A DNA stretch of 64,000 nt, taken from assembly GCF_900101605.1 (NCBI RefSeq), contig NZ_FMUR01000008.1:1-64000 (forward strand), read 5' to 3'. Source of the stretch: Butyrivibrio hungatei. Its GTDB lineage: Bacteria; Bacillota; Clostridia; Lachnospirales; Lachnospiraceae. A program made the position numbers and the translations under genes. Positions 27,092 to 35,545 of this stretch are shown piece after piece. The notes under the pieces are model-generated. The model ran no database searches and was not told where the DNA came from. It saw nothing but the letters and a program-made list of their open reading frames with translations. Each line of letters begins with the position of its first letter. Positions within the stretch are counted from its first letter, which is position 1.

Positions 27092-27637
27092 TCACAGCTC
27101 AAGCAACATATATACAACTTCCTGATACCCGCTTACTCTTGAGTTAAAACCTCTGGGATTGCGGCCATACTCCACAAATCCCATCTTCTTGTATAATGCC
27201 ACCGCTCTTTCATTCTCTGCAACAGCATTTAATTCCAGCTGCGTATAGCCTGCTTCTTTAGCGCATTCGATGCAAGCCTCCATGAGTGCCTTGCCAAGCC
27301 CAAGTCCCCAGTATTCCTTCAATATAGCAATTCCAAGCTCCGCGCGGTGCTTTAGCTTGTACTTTGCTCCAACCGCTTCAATTCCTGCTGTTCCTGCAAC
27401 CACGCCGTCTACCACTGCAACTATCTCAATCTCATTTGGACTCTCCGTTTTCTCCTTAAGGAACTCCGCCTCCTGCTGTGCATCAAAACTATTTTCATCA
27501 GGATAGGACAAAAGATAATCCGTCTCCGCGTGTGTCTCATTAAAATTCACAAAAACAGCCTCTCCGTCTGCAAATTCGCCGTTTCTAAGAAGCGCCTCTT
27601 TTCCGTTCTTTAAATTAATAATCTTGTTGTATTTCAT
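27092..27637 (-). CDS. GNAT-family N-acetyltransferase
   Basis: 181 residues. Motif A is AELGIAILKEYWGLGLGKAL (about 102-121), followed by LELNAVAENERAVALYKKMG. This resembles the RimJ/RimL-like and phosphinothricin-type subgroup in length. RBS AAAGGAC precedes the ATG. Third of three tandem GNAT genes. Confidence 0.92.
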   Translation of the reverse strand: MKYNKIINLKNGKEALLRNGEFADGEAVFVNFNETHAETDYLLSYPDENSFDAQQEAEFLKEKTESPNEIEIVAVVDGVVAGTAGIEAVGAKYKLKHRAELGIAILKEYWGLGLGKALMEACIECAKEAGYTQLELNAVAENERAVALYKKMGFVEYGRNPRGFNSRVSGYQEVVYMLLEL

Positions 27638-27675
27638 TTCTATTCTGTCCTTTCTCGATTTGTCATCTCATCATT

Positions 27676-29244
27676 CTAAAATGGTCTACTAACCCCGTCC
27701 ACTAGGTTCATTTCCTCAAGCCCCGCACTTGTAAGTAAATACGTCTTCGTGCACACTTCCTCAATATACTTCCTGTCATGCGATATGCTTATCACCGCAC
27801 CGGGAAAAGAAGCTATCATCTTCCTGATAACAGGTCCCGAAAGTGGCGAGAAGTTACGCGTTGGCTCATCCAAAACAAGCACATTCGCATCGGAAAGACT
27901 CATCTTAAGAAGCAACACTTTCGCCTTCTGCCCGCCCGAAAGCTCACGAATCGGATGCTCCATCTCATCTGCGGTATATTTAAGCGAACCAAGATAAGTC
28001 CTTATGCGCGTGCGAACCTCCTTATCTCCCGTATCATCCAAAAACTCCACAGGCGTCATATCAAGATCAAGCAAATCCTCATAATTCTGCGGCATATACT
28101 GTACCCTCAGGTCTTCTCTTGCCAGAAGTTCATCCGCAATCAACCTAAGAAGCGTAGTTTTCCCGGCTCCATTCGTTCCAACAATGCATACCTTCTCAGG
28201 TCCTCTTACCCTTAGAAAAATATCTTTTGCCAAGACCTTTGAACCATCGGGCGCAACCAGCTCATCAAGAGAAAACTCGATAACCGTCTTACCTGCCGGC
28301 ATCTTCGAATTTTCTTTTCCCAGTTTAAAAAAGATTGTCTCCTCCTGCTCAGGCCGCTCCGTCATGTTCGCATCCTGCTTCTCAAAGCGCTTTTCCATCG
28401 ACTTCACCGCGCGCATTTTATCCTTAAGCATCTTTCCGACTCCCGGCTCCTGCCTCGAAACATTTGAAAGCGCACGCTCAACCTTATCATGAATCCTGTT
28501 GTATCTCTCGTCGCGAAGCTTCTTTTCCTTGCGGTCATTAAGCGCAAGCTGCTCCTGCCTCTCGAAAGCCTCCGCTCTATGCGCAATGTAATGCCTGTAG
28601 TTGTCCTTCACGACCACGTAACGGCTCTTGGTCTTGCGCATGATCTGCTCGATATGAATTATCACATTGGCCGTGTTTTCAATAAGCGTCTCGTCATGCG
28701 AGATGAAAAGAACTATGTGCTTCCACCCATTTATCAGTCTCTCAAGCAGTTCGAGCGTGCTTATGTCGATATCATTTGACGGCTCATCTAAAAGCAGAAC
28801 CGTCGGCTCATCAATCAGGATGCGCATCAGCTGCGCCTTTACTTTTTCGCCACCGGACAGACTTCCCATCTTCTGATCTGCATAAAAGAAATCCATAGAA
28901 ACCCGGAATTCATTCGCCATCTCCGAGAGTTCTTTCGGTGTCTTGTCAAAAAAGCTCCCGGCTTCCGAAAAGTAATCATAAAGAGTTTTTTCTTTTTCCC
29001 ATTCAGGAAGTTCCTGCGGCAGATAGCCAAGGACTTCGTAGCCAAGAATTCTCTCGCCTTCGCACTCCGCGTACTCTTCCGCAAGCTCCGGATCGTATAT
29101 CCATTTCATCAGCGTAGATTTGCCGTTGCCCTCCTCGCCGATTATCACAGCCTTATCGCCGTCGTTTAGAGTCAAATTGAATTTATCAAGAATGACGCGT
29201 AGGTCCTTGCGATGCGTTATTGTTAAGTTTTTTACGTTAAGCAT
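27676..29244 (-). CDS. ABC-F family ATP-binding protein (probable ribosome protection)
   Basis: 522 residues from ATG 29244, chosen because GGAGGA lies seven bases upstream. Two ATPase cassettes are present. The first has GEEGNGKST, LSGGEKVK and LLLDEPSND. The second has GTNGAGKTT, LSGGQKAK and LVLDEPTRN. No membrane segment exists. The charged linker between them (about 210-310) is the region that reaches the ribosome in ABC-F proteins. An attenuator-like leader lies 100 bases upstream, which argues for drug-induced antibiotic-resistance function. The last about ten codons lie inside a dispersed G-rich hairpin repeat. Confidence 0.92.
   Translation of the reverse strand: MLNVKNLTITHRKDLRVILDKFNLTLNDGDKAVIIGEEGNGKSTLMKWIYDPELAEEYAECEGERILGYEVLGYLPQELPEWEKEKTLYDYFSEAGSFFDKTPKELSEMANEFRVSMDFFYADQKMGSLSGGEKVKAQLMRILIDEPTVLLLDEPSNDIDISTLELLERLINGWKHIVLFISHDETLIENTANVIIHIEQIMRKTKSRYVVVKDNYRHYIAHRAEAFERQEQLALNDRKEKKLRDERYNRIHDKVERALSNVSRQEPGVGKMLKDKMRAVKSMEKRFEKQDANMTERPEQEETIFFKLGKENSKMPAGKTVIEFSLDELVAPDGSKVLAKDIFLRVRGPEKVCIVGTNGAGKTTLLRLIADELLAREDLRVQYMPQNYEDLLDLDMTPVEFLDDTGDKEVRTRIRTYLGSLKYTADEMEHPIRELSGGQKAKVLLLKMSLSDANVLVLDEPTRNFSPLSGPVIRKMIASFPGAVISISHDRKYIEEVCTKTYLLTSAGLEEMNLVDGVSRPF
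27681..27712 (-). repeat. G-rich 3'-end hairpin repeat, copy A
   Basis: The minus strand reads ATGAACCTAGTGGACGGGG then TTAGTAGACCAT. It is a degenerate copy of the repeat at 29312, 32730 and 59881. It encodes the end of the ABC-F protein (MNLVDGVSRPF). Confidence 0.6.
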
Positions 29245-29311
29245 ATTTGTTCCTCCAAAAGTAAAATGATGAGTACGTAAGGAAGCTCTGCGCTCGCATT
29301 CGCTCGCCAAA

Positions 29312-29342
29312 ATGGTCCACTACCCCCGTCCCCTGGGACCAT
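29312..29342 (-). repeat. G-rich hairpin repeat, copy B
   Basis: ATGGTCC at one end pairs with GGACCAT at the other, around a core that reads GGGGACGGGGGTAGTG on the minus strand. This copy lies in the ABC-F leader, between the attenuator and the gene. Confidence 0.7.
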
Positions 29343-29346
29343 ATGG

Positions 29347-29425
29347 AAAAAGAAAAAGCCTATTCTGCATACGCAAAATAGACTCACACAAATAGACCCA
29401 CATTACATATAGGCTAAACATGCAT
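29347..29425 (-). promoter_or_regulatory. Transcription-attenuator leader of the ABC-F gene
   Basis: On the minus strand a terminator-like stem (CTATTTTGC 29381-29373 with GCAGAATAG 29368-29360) is followed by a T-rich run. Two competing elements lie upstream: a second CTATTTGTG copy, and AGCCTAT (29415-29409), which can pair with the ATAGGCT that ends the terminator stem. A minimal ORF, MHV-stop (29414-29425), ends at that competing element. This layout matches known attenuators of ribosome-protection genes, where a stalled ribosome prevents the terminator. The identity of an inducing drug is not evident. The rest of 29426-29665 has no gene that I can see. Confidence 0.65.
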
Positions 29426-29665
29426 GATAATCCAGATTAAGCGCACACAAAACAGCCGCCGTAAGCAGCCTCATCATCACTGATAGTGTTCACCTAAACT
29501 AATTATCTTCTGTACATATCCTCACCTAAACGCTACGCGTTCTTTCTCTATATTTTTATACTATTACATGCTAACATCGATAAGCCCGCCATGCAAGCGG
29601 TTTTTTAAGCCTTCTGCATGAAAGTCCGCCGAAGGCTCACAACCTTTTCCAAACTCAAGGATTTC

Positions 29666-31705
29666 TTAAATATTCTCCGTCAACTTCCCTTTCGCCAAAA
29701 CAGCCAGATGCTGCGTAGCTCTGGATACAGCCGTATACAGGCAGTGCTTTCCGAGTTCATCCGAAGGATACGCTTCCGCATCAGCATCAGCCAGAATCAC
29801 ATTATCAAATTCAAGTCCCTTCGCAAGTGCAAGCTCTATAAAAAATACACCTTTCTTTGGCAAACTGTCGCTTTCGGAAATAAGCTGCGGTGCTTTATCG
29901 CCAAGCGCACCGGCAATCTTTTCAAGACTGTAACCGCTTCTGCAAATAACCGCAGTAAGGCCGTCTTTCTTTTCAAACTCATTTATAAGAGCCTTAAGCT
30001 CTTCATAGTACTCTCTGTCAGAATCGAAGCTCTTTACAACAATCCCTTCTCCCGAGCGCTTTACCGATGAGACCATCATTTTCTTTTCCTGCGGAAGGAG
30101 CGAAGCGAACATTTCTGTTATCTCCGGTGAACTTCTGTAGCTTGTCATAAGCGGAAGCTCCACGAATTCTTTTCCTGCCGCTTCTGACATCTCTTTTATC
30201 CGGTCAAAAGAAATCGTGCCTTTTCTAATTGCCTGGAACTCATCTCCAAGCAGCATAAAACGCGCGTTGGGGAAAAATTTACTAAATACCATGAGCTGCG
30301 CCTCAGTGTAATCCTGCACTTCGTCGATCATGACATAACGCACATTTCTATCACACTTACCTGTGAGCTCCATCTTAGTATAGATCCACTCCGCAGCAGT
30401 GATATATTCGCTTCCGAGAATACGCTGTGCAACATGCTTGATGTTGACGAAATTACAACGCCTGATAAAGCTAAGCGCTCCGCCAAAGTCATTTTCAATG
30501 CGGTTTTCCTCAGCAGAATCAGATCCTGCCGCACTCTCCGAATCCTCGTTAAAAATATCTTTGGTCCTTAGAATGTTTTTGGCCCGCTCTTCAAGTTCAT
30601 CCGCAACTGTCTGGATGAGGCGAACCCCCATCGGGAATTGGGAAAATCTTTTTACCACATCAAACACATCGCTCTTTGACATCACAGTCTTGCCGTTGTG
30701 AGTAATATTGTAGAAATCATCCTCTTCGGGACTAAGTGTAAGCAAAACATCATGAATCTTCTGCAAACTTCCGTCACCTGTGCCGTCATATTCATTATCC
30801 GCAAAAGGAACGCCCACTTTCTTAAGAAACTCATGCCAAGTCAAAGTCGGCGGATTGGTCTCACCAAGATCCGGAAGGACATTGTCGATATAATCGCGGA
30901 ATACGGGATTAAGGGTTAAAAGACATACATGCTCGGGACGAAGTGTCTTTCTCTTCTGGTAAAAAAGATATGCTATCCTCTGCAAAAGAACCGAAGTCTT
31001 ACCGCTACCTGCGATACCGTTCACCAAAAGCACCTGCACATCGGGATAACGTATAACTGTATTTTGCTCTTTCTGAATTGTTGCCGTAATAGCCTGCATC
31101 TTGTCAGATCTGGTCTGCGAAAGAGATTTAAGGAGCATCGGATCCTCAATCGCAATCTGTGTATCAAAAAATGAAACAAGTTTGTCTCTGTTTATTTCAA
31201 ACTGACGACGGAGCCTTAAGTCAACAGGTATTGTCCTGTCCTCAACCATGTAGCTTGTGTGCCCGTTCTCCTGATTGTAGTAAACCTCAGCAATCGGAGA
31301 TCTCCAGTCTACAACCATCTGATCATAGCCGTTTTCTGAGATTGCAGCTCGTCCGATGTAGTAACTTTCAGGCACACTCTCGCCTTCAAACACAAGCTCG
31401 ATCTTTGCAAAATAAGGCGACTCCAGAAGTTTATTAACTGTCTCTAGTCTTTTGCCCAAAGAATTACTCTCAACATTGTAGGTATCAATGTAACGGTTCC
31501 ATACCTCAATCTCAGCGAGAGTCTCCATCGTAGTCTCAACATCTGCGTAATCAAAACGGATGTTGTCACGAATATCATTTTTATCTTCAACCGCTTTCTC
31601 ATTCAGGGCAGTAATCTGCTCCTCGAGATTCTTCTTAATATCCAGCAGTTTATTATAGGTCTTTGTCAAATGGGCCTGTTCATTTTCAAATATTTCATTT
31701 CCCAT
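29666..31705 (-). CDS. HelD-like superfamily 1 (UvrD-type) helicase
   Basis: 679 residues from ATG 31705 (GGAGAAATGAC upstream); earlier in-frame codons lack a site. The N-terminal about 90 residues are a coiled coil, as in HelD proteins that enter RNA polymerase channels. The ATPase has the P-loop GIAGSGKTS (230-238), Walker B region VMIDEVQDYTEAQL, and the motif MTSYRSSPEI. The insert ahead of the P-loop, DKMQAITATIQKEQNTVIRY, is typical of HelD. Known HelD recycles stalled RNA polymerase; this smaller clostridial form probably does the same. Confidence 0.9.
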   Translation of the reverse strand: MGNEIFENEQAHLTKTYNKLLDIKKNLEEQITALNEKAVEDKNDIRDNIRFDYADVETTMETLAEIEVWNRYIDTYNVESNSLGKRLETVNKLLESPYFAKIELVFEGESVPESYYIGRAAISENGYDQMVVDWRSPIAEVYYNQENGHTSYMVEDRTIPVDLRLRRQFEINRDKLVSFFDTQIAIEDPMLLKSLSQTRSDKMQAITATIQKEQNTVIRYPDVQVLLVNGIAGSGKTSVLLQRIAYLFYQKRKTLRPEHVCLLTLNPVFRDYIDNVLPDLGETNPPTLTWHEFLKKVGVPFADNEYDGTGDGSLQKIHDVLLTLSPEEDDFYNITHNGKTVMSKSDVFDVVKRFSQFPMGVRLIQTVADELEERAKNILRTKDIFNEDSESAAGSDSAEENRIENDFGGALSFIRRCNFVNIKHVAQRILGSEYITAAEWIYTKMELTGKCDRNVRYVMIDEVQDYTEAQLMVFSKFFPNARFMLLGDEFQAIRKGTISFDRIKEMSEAAGKEFVELPLMTSYRSSPEITEMFASLLPQEKKMMVSSVKRSGEGIVVKSFDSDREYYEELKALINEFEKKDGLTAVICRSGYSLEKIAGALGDKAPQLISESDSLPKKGVFFIELALAKGLEFDNVILADADAEAYPSDELGKHCLYTAVSRATQHLAVLAKGKLTENI

Positions 31706-31818
31706 GTCATTTCTCCATACATGCATCGCATGCACATTTCATCATTCTTCAGTTCTGCATATAAATTGTAAAGAAATACTCCTCAATTGTACAGCGTCAA
31801 AAAATATACGCATAAAAA

Positions 31819-31849
31819 GTAGCACTTTTTTCAAATCCGAAAGTGCTAC
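31819..31849 (-). terminator. Rho-independent terminator (minus strand)
   Basis: GTAGCACTTT (31819-31828) pairs with AAAGTGCTAC (31840-31849), and on the minus strand the stem is followed by TTTTTA. It lies 44 bases after the hydrolase gene ending at 31893. Confidence 0.88.
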
Positions 31850-31892
31850 CTAAAATCAGACGTATTTATTATCATATCACAAGCTTACAAAT

Positions 31893-32690
31893 TTATCTCT
31901 CACAAAACTCCAGCACTCTGTCATAAAAATCCTTTGCTTCTTCAAATGCACCGTGCCCAAGTCCGTCGTAGATGTATTTATCGCTCCCCTTGATGCCGTC
32001 GCTAAGCTCTGCTGCCGCATCATTTCCTACCGTTTTATCATCGCTTCCCGCAATGATCAGCGTCGGCGCGGATATCTTTGAAAGCTCATCACGTACATCA
32101 AAATCCAAAATCGCATACGCATTCTTATAAAATCTATCATAACTTGCAGGCTTGGTAAGCTTTGCAACAAGCGGAAATATTTTTCTGTTCTTATCAAGGT
32201 ACTTTTGCGAGTACATTTTTTCGGCAGTATCAATCATAAGCGTCTTATGATCATCTCTCCTTGCCATATCGATCCACCCCGTCACCGCATCCTTCAAAAC
32301 AGGATTGGCATACGGCGCCGTCACAGCAAGAATCAGCTTTTCAACCATCTCAGAATGATATACGGCAAGACATTGTGCTATCATTCCGCCCTGCGACACG
32401 CCAAGAACAGAAGCCTTCTCAATTCCCAAACTCTTCATCGCCAAAGCCAGATCATCCGCCATATCCTTGATGCTATACCCATCCGGCATGTCTTCCTTCC
32501 TGCTAAACATATAAACGGTATAGTCAGCCCAAAATTTCTTGTATGACCCTGCAAGAATCCACGCTTTTTCCTTCACCGTAGCAAGTCCATCCGACAATCC
32601 CGGCAAAACAACCAGTTTTTTCGCCCCATCTCCAAAAGCAACATAATGCATCACAGTATTGCCCAAAGTTACGTAACCATTCTTTTTCAT
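31893..32690 (-). CDS. Alpha/beta hydrolase
   Basis: 265 residues, cytoplasmic. VVLPGLSDG forms the oxyanion region, the nucleophile elbow is GVSQGGM, the acid is in IAGSDDKTVG, and the final His in LGHGAFEEA completes the triad. This is the usual small single-domain hydrolase (lipase, thioesterase or similar). No strong ribosome binding site is visible. Substrate unknown. Confidence 0.9.
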   Translation of the reverse strand: MKKNGYVTLGNTVMHYVAFGDGAKKLVVLPGLSDGLATVKEKAWILAGSYKKFWADYTVYMFSRKEDMPDGYSIKDMADDLALAMKSLGIEKASVLGVSQGGMIAQCLAVYHSEMVEKLILAVTAPYANPVLKDAVTGWIDMARRDDHKTLMIDTAEKMYSQKYLDKNRKIFPLVAKLTKPASYDRFYKNAYAILDFDVRDELSKISAPTLIIAGSDDKTVGNDAAAELSDGIKGSDKYIYDGLGHGAFEEAKDFYDRVLEFCER

Positions 32691-32729
32691 GTTTCAAGCC
32701 CCATTTCATCCAGTTATTTAGTGTAATTA

Positions 32730-32760
32730 ATGGTCCACTACCCCCGTCCCCCGGGTCCAC
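32730..32760 (-). repeat. G-rich 3'-end hairpin repeat, copy C
   Basis: The minus strand reads AGTGGACCCGGGGGACGGGG then GTAGTGGACCAT. The repeat supplies the last codons (GPGGRG) and the TAG stop of the esterase gene ending at 32738. Confidence 0.75.
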
Positions 32761-33484
32761 TCAGCACCCACGAGAACGCCTTCGCAGTCCTTATGTCCAC
32801 ATCCTTGAAGTGGTTTCCTTCATTCCATTCAAGCACGCTCTCTACGCCCTGCTTCCGCAACAGGTCAAAAGAAATCTCAATACAATCCGCAACAGTCGCC
32901 ATTACGGGATTCTTTGTCTTTGCCTCGCGATTTCCAAGACTCAGATACACCCTGTCCGCATTGATCTTGCCGGCTTTCATGTGATCAACAAATCCCGGAA
33001 ACCATATAGACGGCGAAGCTGCTGCCACTCCGGTAAAAAGATCTGTCTGATAAGCCGCCCACAGCGCAAATAAGCCCGCGAGTGAGTATCCGCCGATGTA
33101 GTATTTCTTTTTCTCACGTGATATTCCCGTAACTTCTTTGCCACCTGTCAGCGGTGAAAATAATTTATCTTTAGTCTTCTCTGACAGTACCTCATCATTC
33201 GTATACTCAGACAGCACATTACCACTTCTCAAATCCTGTAATAATTCTTTCAGCGTCTCACCCGCACCGCCTCCAAAACCTTCATCTCCAAACACTGCAG
33301 GTGCCTGCCACGGCGACAGCTCCATATTCCAATCTTCAACCTTATAGGCAAGCAAAAAGAAATCATCTCCGACACTATCTCTTATATGCGCAATTTCTTT
33401 TTCCATACCCGAAACTTCATGATTCCCGATCAGCTGAACAAGTACATTCGCAGAATCGGGATTTCCGTATTCGTAACGCTTCAT
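32738..33484 (-). CDS. Esterase-like alpha/beta hydrolase
   Basis: 248 residues from ATG 33484 (GGAGG seven bases upstream). YYIGGYSLAGLFALWAAYQ carries the nucleophile elbow GYSLAG, and ASPSIWFPGF and the C-terminal WNEGNHFKDVD (catalytic His) match the putative esterase family (enterochelin-esterase/EstD-like). The C-terminus SGPGGRG comes from a dispersed hairpin repeat rather than the ancestral gene. Cytoplasmic by lack of signal. Substrate unknown. Confidence 0.88.
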   Translation of the reverse strand: MKRYEYGNPDSANVLVQLIGNHEVSGMEKEIAHIRDSVGDDFFLLAYKVEDWNMELSPWQAPAVFGDEGFGGGAGETLKELLQDLRSGNVLSEYTNDEVLSEKTKDKLFSPLTGGKEVTGISREKKKYYIGGYSLAGLFALWAAYQTDLFTGVAAASPSIWFPGFVDHMKAGKINADRVYLSLGNREAKTKNPVMATVADCIEISFDLLRKQGVESVLEWNEGNHFKDVDIRTAKAFSWVLSGPGGRG

Positions 33485-33528
33485 CCGATAAGCCTCCAAA
33501 CCAGCATATTAACTGAATTTGCTCTATT

Positions 33529-33620
33529 CGGTTTCATCACCGTAAAATCATGATTAGCATTGCTTCCATCATCGGAAATCAAGCTCAGTATCGGTTTCAT
33601 CACCAAAATCATGATCAACA
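33529..33620. repeat. Short direct repeat, 63-bp step
   Basis: CGGTTTCATCACC followed by AAAATCATGAT occurs at 33529 and again at 33592, with small differences. The palindrome ATCATGAT recurs in both. No gene lies here. Confidence 0.55.
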
Positions 33621-33626
33621 TCGATT

Positions 33627-34055
33627 TTAACCTATAAATCCGCGTCTTTTCGCCTCATCAATCAGCTTTGGCTGAATCAGCGGATAAGTCAGCTCTTGAG
33701 GCACCTCATCAAAGAACGCAATTCTCTCGATCTCACTGTGGAGCTCTTTTTCCAGCTCTTCAATCTCAGCATAGAACAGGCCGCCGAAAGTTTCCGCTCC
33801 TGCGAACTCATCAGGCGCCGTAACCGAATAGATGCAGACCGGTTTGATATCATACTTCACCGCGCCGGTCTCCTCATAAAGCTCACGCTTTGCGGCATCC
33901 AATATAGATTCGCCATCTTCTCTGTGCCCGCCCGGAATCTCATATGTACTGCGCTCTCTGTGCTTGCAAAATACATACTTTCCATCCATCTTAGCAATAA
34001 TAACCGCAAATTTAAGAAGTGAATCTTCCATCTTGTCGTAGAATTTTATCTGCAT
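33627..34055 (-). CDS. Nudix hydrolase
   Basis: 142 residues, one Nudix domain. The Nudix box reads GGHREDGESILDAAKRELYE followed by ETG, with all metal-binding Glu residues present (GX5EX7REUXEE). RBS GAGGGTG lies upstream. It may act on a nucleotide or nucleotide-sugar diphosphate; the substrate cannot be told. Confidence 0.92.
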   Translation of the reverse strand: MQIKFYDKMEDSLLKFAVIIAKMDGKYVFCKHRERSTYEIPGGHREDGESILDAAKRELYEETGAVKYDIKPVCIYSVTAPDEFAGAETFGGLFYAEIEELEKELHSEIERIAFFDEVPQELTYPLIQPKLIDEAKRRGFIG

Positions 34056-34184
34056 GTTTTCACCCTCGTTCTATGTTGTTGTGGATTGATTTCATAGCCC
34101 CGATTGACTCAACTTAGCATTTCCCCCTCTGCAGTAAACCAATTCCGCTCCTGCGAATGACCCTACTCCGCACTTTTCTCTTCC

Positions 34185-34430
34185 AGGGTCATAGTATCTC
34201 AGTAAGGCATATGACCTATATTCCCCATTTCGCCTTCCAGGGTCATAGCAGCTCGCAAAGCCATATGACCTAAATCACCCTTTTCACCTTCTAGGGTCAT
34301 AGCACCTCAACAAGCTCTATGACCTAAATCAGCCTTTTCACCTTCCAGGGTCATAGCAGCTCGCAAAGCCATATGACCTAAATCAGCTTTTTCACCTTCC
34401 AGGGTCATAGCAGCTCGCAAAGCCATATGG
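34185..34430. repeat. Palindromic tandem repeat array 3 (36-bp cores, exact 54-bp step)
   Basis: AGGGTCAT recurs at 34185, 34239, 34293, 34347 and 34401, an exact 54-bp period, with ATGACCTA about 26 bases after each. Read from ATGACC to the next GGTCAT the core is again 36 bp (for example 34211-34246), as in arrays 1 and 2, but the spacer is 18 bp. The array is bracketed by two copies of TTGACTCAAC(T/C)TAGCATTT at 34104 and 34480, resembling the core of array 4. The 34056-34539 gap contains no gene that I can see. Confidence 0.9.
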
Positions 34431-34539
34431 CTCAGATTGCCATTTCTTCTCCTGCAGTCATGCGATTATGCCCAAGCAGTTGACTCAACCTAGCATTTTC
34501 CGCTTCCGCAACCAATCACTCTTCGCTCTTACACCTGCA

Positions 34540-35499
34540 TCAATACCCTCGCGCCTTATCAATCACATGCTTAAGCGGCCTGCCCTCGGCGTAATTGACC
34601 ATATTCTCGCAGAACATTTCAACATTTTTATCAAGCGTATGATCAAGTGTCAAATTGCCTGCCACATGCGGCGTTATGATCAGGTTCTTAGTATTCCAAA
34701 GAGGGCTCACCTCCGGAAGCGGCTCGTTTGCAAACACATCCAGCGCCGCCCCCGCAAGCTTTTCGTTCTCAAGATTCTCTATAAGTGCACTTTCATCAAT
34801 TGCCGATCCGCGTCCGACATTCACAACATATGCGCCCTTAGGCAGAAGTGCCATTCTTTCTTTGGATAACACCCCTTCTGTCTCCGCAGTCCCCGGAAGG
34901 CACATGACCAGCAGCTCGGTATCACGGAGCACTTCATCAAGCTCATCAATTCTGAATATCTTGTCAAAAGAACTTTCGCTGCATTTTCCACTCCTGCACA
35001 CGCCTACAATACTCTTAGGTTCAAACGCTTTCGCTCTTTTTGCAAAAGAACTTCCGATATCACCGGTACCAAGCACCGTAATCCTACAGTCCTTAAGCGA
35101 CTTCTGAGGCAACGGTCTGCCCCATTCTCCCAAAATAGACTTTCTGAAAAAGACATGCATTTGCCTCATCATCATAAGACTCACCATGATTATATGTTCC
35201 GCAATGCTCACTCCATACGCGCCTGCCGAATTGGTGATGATGCAATCTTCGTTTGCAAACACTCCCGGTTTTAAAAGAAAATCAACACCCGCAGAAGGCG
35301 CGCAAAACCACTTAATATGCCTGCTCTTTCCGATAGTTTTTAAGCCTGTTCCATAAAAGACTTCAGCATCCTCAAAATCCTCCGGAATACTGTCTTCCGA
35401 ATCTATAAAACAAACCTCAGCACCGACTTTCACTGCAGTTTCACTGATCAAATTCTTGTGTTGCGGTCTTAATGCCTTGTTATAAACAATTATCTTCAT
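34540..35499 (-). CDS. D-2-hydroxyacid dehydrogenase family protein
   Basis: 319 residues from ATG 35499 (GAGGTGTGGAG upstream). NAD-binding motif GTGDIGSSFAKR (about 146-157), catalytic Arg region VNVGRGSAIDE, and ITPHVAGN with the catalytic His match the D-isomer specific 2-hydroxyacid dehydrogenases. It probably interconverts a 2-oxoacid and its D-hydroxyacid. The substrate is unclear; the divergent N-terminal lobe resembles the glyoxylate/hydroxypyruvate reductase branch. Confidence 0.92.
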   Translation of the reverse strand: MKIIVYNKALRPQHKNLISETAVKVGAEVCFIDSEDSIPEDFEDAEVFYGTGLKTIGKSRHIKWFCAPSAGVDFLLKPGVFANEDCIITNSAGAYGVSIAEHIIMVSLMMMRQMHVFFRKSILGEWGRPLPQKSLKDCRITVLGTGDIGSSFAKRAKAFEPKSIVGVCRSGKCSESSFDKIFRIDELDEVLRDTELLVMCLPGTAETEGVLSKERMALLPKGAYVVNVGRGSAIDESALIENLENEKLAGAALDVFANEPLPEVSPLWNTKNLIITPHVAGNLTLDHTLDKNVEMFCENMVNYAEGRPLKHVIDKARGY

Positions 35500-35545
35500 C
35501 TCCACACCTCAATATGCGCCGCCTACGCATGTTCTGTAATCCTGT

